Part shown: positions 57,990 to 64,000 of the stretch, piece by piece
Numbering within the stretch: the first letter of the stretch is position 1
How the letters are laid out: each line of letters starts with the position of its first letter
Assembly: GCA_004794655.1 (NCBI GenBank)
Contig: SMMW01000568.1
Span: 2,283,001-2,347,000, forward strand
Direction: 5' to 3'
Source of the DNA: Marisa cornuarietis
Lineage: Eukaryota > Mollusca > Gastropoda > Architaenioglossa > Ampullariidae
Length of the DNA: 64,000 nucleotides
Made by a program: the position numbers and the translations under genes
The notes under the pieces: model-generated
The model's input: only the letters and a program-made list of their open reading frames with translations
What the model was told of the DNA's origin: nothing
Database searches by the model: none

Positions 57990-59160
57990 AAGTGCTAATG
58001 ATTTTAGTGCTATCTACAGTAAAAGTAAGGTGGAATTCGAACCAAAACGGGAATCACTTCATCAAAAATAACAAAATAAGTTTGGAGTTTAAGTAGTTAC
58101 AAGAGTGTCAGGAATTCAGTATTATTTTGTCCTCAAAAATACAGGTGGACTTTTGTGAAACAAGGATTTTGACAAAAAACGATCAAAACGTTTTATTTTT
58201 AGAAATGGCATTGTCCTTAAATGTCATTATCAATTACAGTCAACGGGATTAAATAAAGAAATATTTTACTAGGTACTTAAATAAAGTAGTGCAAAATGGT
58301 TTGCGAGTTCCATTTATCTCAAAATTCAGCGTGTATATTTTCCCCAAGAGTCAATGTGTGAGCAGCACTAGGAGTAGATGCAAATAAAGTTAAAATACAA
58401 GTTTGTAAGCTCAAAGCTGGTTCTTGCATTCTTTATTCATTATGTTAGTGAATTTATTTAATATAGGGAAAAGGATAGCTTCCTTTCTGTTTGATATTTA
58501 ATTGCTTTCTAATGCCACTGTTCGTTGAAAAACTGAAAACGCCCATTTATTTTTCATCAAATTTTTCTGATATTTGATATTTGTTCGTATTTATATGAAA
58601 TAACTTGAAGACACCGTCTTTATGATAAGCTCATACATGACTTATGATAGATATATTCGTAGGTAAACATGATTATATGTTTTTGATAAGCGTGTTCGTG
58701 TGCTTCGTTTCATTGAAAAATAAACTATAAGACATTCAACTACTCTTTCTGGTCCACATGTAATCATGCTATAGTATCTGTAGTTTATTGCTGAACCCAG
58801 AAAAATGGTAAATGTTGACACACTGCTGTAGTATATAACACACACACACACACACACACACACAATAGACTCGCCTGTGAGAACTAGATTGAGAACCAAC
58901 TCAATGTGCCTTCCAAGGAATCTTGAAATACCTAAAAAAATATGTTCAATTCAGGATCTCAATCATTGCACCCATACAACATCTAAAGTTTTGCAGCTAT
59001 ACTATACAAAGTACCTTTTCGTAACTAAGCTTCCAGTTTGTCTAATCGCTCATAAATCGCACAGGCAGAGACCTGGAACCGGCATTCCCTGTCATTGTAA
59101 GAAATATTGTTTTGTCCAATATATATATATATATATAGAGTATAATATATATTAATATAT
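57990..59160. other. Downstream of L5 exon 4: no exon found
   Basis: Searched by eye for the expected WVGA...FVC half-domain on the plus strand; not found. Contains (CA)n at 58840-58863 and (TA)n at about 59120-59136 and 59148-59163. Confidence 0.5.
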
Positions 59161-59165
59161 ATTAT

Positions 59166-59232
59166 GAACCCTGAGCCGTTCACTGCAGTGGTGACAAGCG
59201 AGTGTTTTAACCACTACACTACCGGGGGGTGT
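59166..59232 (-). mobile_element. tRNA-derived SINE head (family C)
   Basis: Minus strand: CGGTAGTGTAGTGGTTAAAA (A box), then CTCAGGGTTCA (B box) about 40 nt later, running into a TA-rich tail. Too degenerate to be a tRNA gene. It ends about 50 bp from the LTR. Confidence 0.55.
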
Positions 59233-59279
59233 GGGCCCTTGCTCGTTAGGGGGGGGGAACAAGCGCGGTTTATAGCTAC

Positions 59280-59969
59280 TGTTACGAATTAAATAGCGTA
59301 GCGGTGTGCGCGAGGTGTAAACCGGCGCCGCCATTGCTTTGTTGTGGTATTTGACCCCGGCTGACCTGTCCAGCAGCGGCCAGCGCGGCGAGGACAAAGC
59401 ATATCTAGACTGTTCTAGTGTGTGCCTGAGCGAGTGAGACTGATGCAAGACTTAGTACCTGGATTGTTCGGTGTGGGAGAGCGCATGCGTGACGGGTAGG
59501 TGCAGGATAATTCTAGAGAACTGTGTACATGTATATATAAGCGGTGTGAGTGAGTGTCAAGAAGAAGAGAAGAAGACGAGGTTGCAGCAGACAGAAAGGT
59601 TGAAGCGAGCGACAGCAGTAGAGAGACTGTGTTGCCGTTAGAGTGTTGGTTGTCGTGGTCAGGCGAGCGTGACGTGTGTAGCTAGCGTACGTGTCGCTGA
59701 GAGGTCAGAGGTTGTGGAGAGCTGTTGTAACTGTGTTAGTAGGACTGTGTGTCACCGGTTGCCAGCGTGTAATGCCAGAGAGGAGACATTTGCTGTAAAT
59801 AAAGTGTTTTGCTAAGCGGCTCGGCTGTGAGGGCTGTTTTCTTGAGAGAGATTGGCACCGCGGATCGTGGACCCATAACGAGCCATTTGACGACGGCATA
59901 GGCATCTGGGTCCTATGTTACGCCGTTAATTCAAATACGGAGACAACACCACCATTTCCATCCGTAACA
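59280..59969 (+). mobile_element. 5' LTR of the Gmr1-like Ty3/Gypsy element
   Basis: 690 bp, starting TGTTACG and ending CGTAACA, a perfect 7-bp terminal inverted repeat with TG...CA. Inside are TATATAA (about 59533-59539) and AATAAA (59798-59803), as expected for an LTR promoter and poly(A) signal. The primer-binding site and gag follow directly. The 3' LTR lies outside the window, so age and TSD cannot be judged. Confidence 0.85.
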
Positions 59970-59971
59970 TC

Positions 59972-59990
59972 TGGGGGCATCGTCCGAGAT
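59972..59990 (+). promoter_or_regulatory. Primer-binding site, tRNA-Pro-like
   Basis: Two bases after the LTR comes TGGGGGCATCGTCCGAGAT. This matches the complement of the tRNA-Pro 3' end (TGGGGGCTCGTCCGGGAT) apart from one extra A and one substitution. Assignment to tRNA-Pro is inference. Confidence 0.6.
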
Positions 59991-60099
59991 CTGCATCGTC
60001 AACCTGCTCTGCTACAAGAATAGCTGCGACAGTCAAGACAGAAACTGTAAGTGAATTCTCTCTCGTTTTGAGATAGGAAGCGACGTATAACGTGTAATC

Positions 60100-63000
60100 A
60101 TGGAACACGTGATGAATTTGGTGAAGATAGGCAAGGAGTTGGGTCTCGAAGGAGACGAATTAAGAAAGTTTTTGGAACAGAAAGAGAAGGAACAGAAAGA
60201 GAAGGAGCAGAAGGATAGGGAGAGAGAAGAAAGAGCTGCAGAACGAGAGTTTAAAAAACTGCAGCTACAACTTGAACATGAAGAAAGAGAAAGACAACGA
60301 GCGCACGAACTAGAGATGGCGCGACTGAGACCAGCAGTCACCAGCTCAGAAGTGTCTATGAAACATGAGAGGCCAAGACTGCCAAAGTTCGTTGATGGAA
60401 AAGACAGTATGGACAGTTATTTGCAACGTTTCGAGCGCCATGCCGAGTTGTCCAGTTGGCCGCGAACCGAGTGGGCAGTGTCACTGAGTGCACTGTTGTC
60501 AGGGCATGCACTAGATATTTACTCCCGCATGCCAGCAGAAGCAGCTCAAGACTATGATGAGCTGAAGCAAGCTTTATTGAGTGGCTATGATTTCACGGAA
60601 AACGGATTCAGACACCGTTTCCGTGCCAGCAAGCCAGAGAAAGGTGAGAGCCCCGAGCAGTTCGTAGAAAGAATTAGAGGGTACTTACACAGATGGATCG
60701 AGCTGGCCGGGCAAGAAAAGGACTTTGAAGGACTTTCATATATTGTCCTTAAAGAACAATTTATTGAAGCCTGCCCCAAGGACTTGGCTGTATTCCTGCA
60801 GCAACAAGAAGATCAGAATTTGGAAGCGTTAGCCAGCGCTGCCCTGAGATACCTTCAGTCGCACGGCAAAGACTTCGCCGCCAAATCGAGAGGTTCATTG
60901 TCTGCTACTGACTCGGCCCAAAACCCCGGGTCTGCCCAAGACAGCCGAGGTCCGGTGCGACATCAAGGCAATGAGTTGCGGTGTTATTCCTGCGGGGGAA
61001 CGGGTCACAAAGCCCTGGCATGCCCAAACACCTCAACGAAATATTTTACCAGCCGCCAAGCACCAGAGGGAAACATGCGGCGGAACCAGCAACCGTTGAG
61101 TCGCCGCCCCTTGATGTCAGCAAATGTGGCCATATGCGAGGACGATGGTAGAGGACAAAGCCACATACGCAGACGAGGGCAAGTGACAGCCACCGATGAC
61201 CCGGCCCAGAACGAACAGCACACTCCGGTGGTGGACTGCGCTTTTACCGCGAGAACCAAAGGCGATATTGGGAACATGCCAGTGACAAGCGGACGAGTGG
61301 GTGGTAATGACGTCACTGTGCTTAGGGACACCGGGTGTTCGGGAGTCGTCATCCGTAAAGATCTCGTGTTGGAAGGACAGTTTACGGGTGACAGCTCGAA
61401 TCTACGATGTTGTCACGGGCACGTTCAGAGTGTGCCCACCGCTGACGTCGAAGTGTCATCGCCATACTTCAGTGGTCGCATAAATGCCTTATGTCTCGAC
61501 AGCCCGCCGTATGACCTCATCATCGGCAACATTGAAGGAGCCAGAGCCGCTGAGGACCCTGACCCAGAGGGGGAGCACACCTGTGCCGTGTTGACCAGAG
61601 CGCAGGCGGCACAAGGAGACAAGAGAACAAAGGCTTTATCAATCACCAAGGAGTCGAGAGTACCCAACGTTGATAAGGAACAACTTATCCAGTTGCAGAG
61701 AGACGACCCAACGTTGGAGAAGTACCGAGAGCAGGTCACCAAGCACACCGAGGGTGGCGGGATGACCAGATTTGAAGAGAAAGGAGGAGTACTGTACCGC
61801 ATATTTAGCCGGCCAAACGTCAATAAAGGACAGCAGATCCGCCAAGTGTTGGTCCCAGCGCCCTTACGACGAGCGGTGATGGACGTTGCACACTCGTCCA
61901 TAATGGGTGGTCACTTGGGCACAAAGAAGACTTTAGACAAGGTCACGGCCGCTTTTTACTGGCCTGGCATTTGCGGGGACGTAACCCGCTTCTGCCAGTC
62001 TTGTGATCTTTGCCAGAAAACGGTGCAGAGAGGCAGGGTGCCGAGGGTGCCTTTGCAGAAGATGCCGCTTATTGATATGCCCTTCAAGCGGGTAGCAGTG
62101 GACCTCATAGGCGAAATTAAGCCCGCCAGCGAATCGGGACACAGGTACATCTTGACGCTAGTCGACTATGCGACCAGATACCCCGAAGCAGTCCCTTTAA
62201 AAAAGATTGACACGGAAACTGTCGCCGAAGCCTTAATCGACATTTTCAGCCGCCTCGGAGTCCCGGAGGAAATACTTAGTGATCTGGGGCCACAGTTTGT
62301 ATCGGACTGTATGAAGGAAGTATCTAGACTTCTCAGTATTCAGCGGATTACCACAACTCCATATCACCCGATGTGCAATGGGCTGGTTGAGAGGTTCAAC
62401 GGCACCCTGAAAACCATGCTGAGGAAGTTATGCAGCGACCAGCCCAGGCAGTGGGACAGATACATCAATGCTTTGCTGTTCGCCTATCGGGAGGTGCCGC
62501 AAGAGTCGACGGGTTTCTCTCCCTTTGAACTGCTGTTCGGGCGAACGGTACGAGGCCCGATGCATGTCCTCAAAGAGCTGTGGACCAAGGAGGTCCCGGA
62601 AACCGAAATCCGGAACAGCTACCAATATGTGTTCGAACTGCGGGAAAGGTTGGAAGAAACCTTAAGGTTGGCAAGGACTGAACTAGAGAAGGCTCAAGGG
62701 AAGGCGAAGCACTTCTATGATAAGAGAACGAAGAGCAGATCATTCAAGCCTGGCGACAAAGTCCTGATACTACTCCCCTCAGACCACAACAAGCTGTTGA
62801 TGCATTGGAAGGGCCCGTTTGAGGTAGAAGAGATCAAGGGGCTGAGCGACTATGTCGTGCGTGTGAAGGGGAAGGCCAAGGTGTTCCATGCCAATCTCCT
62901 CAAGCGCTACGTGGAGAGGGACCCCGCCGACGCAGTTGAAACCACTACGGAGGAAACGGTCGAGCCCATTGCCGATGGGCCAGTAGCATCGTGTCACGTG

Positions 63001-64000
63001 GCCGAGAGGATGAACGAGGCAGGCGTCGAAGGCGATAGTGAGGATCTCTTAGAGCTGGGAGATATACGTCATGGCGAGTCGGCTGATGACGTCGTCTACG
63101 GACCAAATCTGTCCGACCAACAACGGGCCGATCTACAAGACCTTGTAAGGCGATATGCTCGTATCTTTACGGATACACCGGGGAGGACCAGCCTTGTCCG
63201 ACACGAGATAAATCTAACATCCAACATTCCAGTAAGGTCGAAGCCTTACCCGATCCCATACGCCACCAGGGAGTCTTTAAGGCGCGACATCGATGAAATG
63301 CTGCGGCTAGGAGTTATCCGGGAGTCAAAATCACCCTACGCGTCGCCCGTCGTTGTAGTAAAAAAGAAAGATGGGAGCAACAGGGTGTGCGTGGATTTCA
63401 GAAAGTTAAATAAGCTCACCTACTTAGATCCAGAGCCCATGCCAACGCCAGCGGATCTGTTCCGACAGCTGAGCGGCGATAAATTCTTCTCGAAGATCGA
63501 TCTGAGCAAAGGCTACTGGCAGGTCACCATACCTGACGAGGATGTCCACAAAACGGCATTCATTACGCCGGACGGAGTGTACGAGTTCCTGAGAATGCCG
63601 TTCGGAATGAAGAACTCGGGGGCCACGCTGAGGAGAGGCTTGAAGAAGATACTGAGCGACCTACAGGGCATCGTGCACTACTCTGATGACATTCTAATAC
63701 ACACACAGACGTGGGAGGAGCACATCCGAGTGGTGCAAGTATTATTCAGCCGCCTTGCCGAGAACAATTTGACCGCCAGACCCAGTAAATGCATATTTGG
63801 CGCCGATGACGTCGATTTCATCGGGCATCGTCTCCAGGGTGGAGTGAAGGGAGTGTACGAGGACAATGTCAAGAAGATCAGAGAGGCGCCGCGGCCGCAA
63901 AATAAGAAGCAGTTACGCTCTTTCCTCGGCCTAGCGTCCTTCTACCGTGAGTATATGCCTCACTTCGCGGCGGTAACGGCCCCTCTTACAGACCTTTTGA
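60100..64000 (+). CDS. gag-PR-IN-RT polyprotein, Gmr1-like Ty3/Gypsy, partial at right edge
   Basis: ATG at 60100 follows an in-frame stop at 60088. The frame then runs 1300 codons to the window edge without a stop. Order: a charged Glu/Lys-rich N-terminal helix (residues 20-75); a gag domain (about 85-270); a CCHC knuckle C295-x2-C298-x4-H303-x4-C308; a protease with DTG at 410-412 and LIIG near 473-476; an integrase zinc site with H598, H605, C635 and C638; and the integrase core D668, D728, E764 (exact D-35-E). A GPF motif follows at 905-907. Then comes the RT: VVVVKKKDGSNRVCVDFRKL, KIDLSKGYW with D1134, and YSDD with D1196 and D1197. The C-terminal part of RT and RNase H runs off the window. 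Gag and pol share one frame. The intact frame suggests recent activity. IN before RT is the Gmr1 arrangement, not the usual Ty3/Gypsy one. Confidence 0.9.
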   Translation, partial: MEHVMNLVKIGKELGLEGDELRKFLEQKEKEQKEKEQKDREREERAAEREFKKLQLQLEHEERERQRAHELEMARLRPAVTSSEVSMKHERPRLPKFVDGKDSMDSYLQRFERHAELSSWPRTEWAVSLSALLSGHALDIYSRMPAEAAQDYDELKQALLSGYDFTENGFRHRFRASKPEKGESPEQFVERIRGYLHRWIELAGQEKDFEGLSYIVLKEQFIEACPKDLAVFLQQQEDQNLEALASAALRYLQSHGKDFAAKSRGSLSATDSAQNPGSAQDSRGPVRHQGNELRCYSCGGTGHKALACPNTSTKYFTSRQAPEGNMRRNQQPLSRRPLMSANVAICEDDGRGQSHIRRRGQVTATDDPAQNEQHTPVVDCAFTARTKGDIGNMPVTSGRVGGNDVTVLRDTGCSGVVIRKDLVLEGQFTGDSSNLRCCHGHVQSVPTADVEVSSPYFSGRINALCLDSPPYDLIIGNIEGARAAEDPDPEGEHTCAVLTRAQAAQGDKRTKALSITKESRVPNVDKEQLIQLQRDDPTLEKYREQVTKHTEGGGMTRFEEKGGVLYRIFSRPNVNKGQQIRQVLVPAPLRRAVMDVAHSSIMGGHLGTKKTLDKVTAAFYWPGICGDVTRFCQSCDLCQKTVQRGRVPRVPLQKMPLIDMPFKRVAVDLIGEIKPASESGHRYILTLVDYATRYPEAVPLKKIDTETVAEALIDIFSRLGVPEEILSDLGPQFVSDCMKEVSRLLSIQRITTTPYHPMCNGLVERFNGTLKTMLRKLCSDQPRQWDRYINALLFAYREVPQESTGFSPFELLFGRTVRGPMHVLKELWTKEVPETEIRNSYQYVFELRERLEETLRLARTELEKAQGKAKHFYDKRTKSRSFKPGDKVLILLPSDHNKLLMHWKGPFEVEEIKGLSDYVVRVKGKAKVFHANLLKRYVERDPADAVETTTEETVEPIADGPVASCHVAERMNEAGVEGDSEDLLELGDIRHGESADDVVYGPNLSDQQRADLQDLVRRYARIFTDTPGRTSLVRHEINLTSNIPVRSKPYPIPYATRESLRRDIDEMLRLGVIRESKSPYASPVVVVKKKDGSNRVCVDFRKLNKLTYLDPEPMPTPADLFRQLSGDKFFSKIDLSKGYWQVTIPDEDVHKTAFITPDGVYEFLRMPFGMKNSGATLRRGLKKILSDLQGIVHYSDDILIHTQTWEEHIRVVQVLFSRLAENNLTARPSKCIFGADDVDFIGHRLQGGVKGVYEDNVKKIREAPRPQNKKQLRSFLGLASFYREYMPHFAAVTAPLTDLL

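Noticed and set aside
60033..63872. Many minus-strand and off-frame ORFs across the right end
   Set aside because: Shadows of the 1300-codon gag-pol frame, which is the only one with ordered domains.
1..64000. A bacterial or phage defence-type system
   Set aside because: No operons, ribosome-binding sites or compact gene runs. Introns, SINEs and LINEs show a eukaryotic genome.

Overview
This is eukaryotic nuclear DNA: spliced genes with GT-AG introns, TATA promoters and AATAAA signals lie among several clades of LINEs, tRNA-derived SINEs, LTR elements and many microsatellites. The content (AT-rich, an expanded secreted C-type lectin family, L2/CR1-like and RTE LINEs, a Gmr1-like Ty3 element) suggests an invertebrate, most likely a mollusc. 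That assignment is inference; no diagnostic single-copy gene is present.

The window is a C-type lectin gene cluster built by nested duplication. I resolve four paralogous minus-strand modules: U1 (about 1-6180, gene L1), U2 (15365-24767, L2), U3 (28009-32155, L3, broken) and U4 (40444-49490, L4). A divergent relative, L5, lies on the plus strand from about 53.0 kb and is incomplete at 57986. L1, L2 and L4 share one five-exon plan encoding 186 aa. TATA-driven exon 1 ends exactly with the ATG. Exon 2 carries the signal peptide and has a GC splice donor. Exon 3 is a 54-bp linker. Exon 4 (180 bp) is the first half of the lectin domain. Exon 5 is the second half, with the stop codon and a downstream poly(A) signal. 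Internal junctions after exon 2 are phase 1. L3 has lost its promoter and exon 5.

Between U1 and U2, and again between U3 and U4, lies a spacer (S1 6180-15365; S2 32155-40444). It holds two different degenerate LINEs, an L2-type LINE tail, a tRNA-Leu-like SINE and an orphan signal-peptide-like exon. So U1-S1-U2 was tandemly copied as U3-S2-U4, with an RTE LINE (24768-28008) exactly at the join. A third partial spacer copy (49850-52380) lies just upstream of L5. Copies differ by later insertions: a solo LTR with TSD only in U3, an L2-like tail only in the U2 intron, and a 0.9-kb deletion in S2. A Foldback-like element with tandem-subrepeat inverted ends is shared by U2 and U4.

The right end (59280-64000) is the 5' LTR and an uninterrupted 1300-codon gag-pol ORF of a Ty3/Gypsy-type element. 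Its integrase domain lies before the reverse transcriptase, the unusual order known from Gmr1-like elements. The element runs off the window and lies downstream of the last visible L5 exon. No prokaryotic system, CRISPR array or rRNA gene is present.
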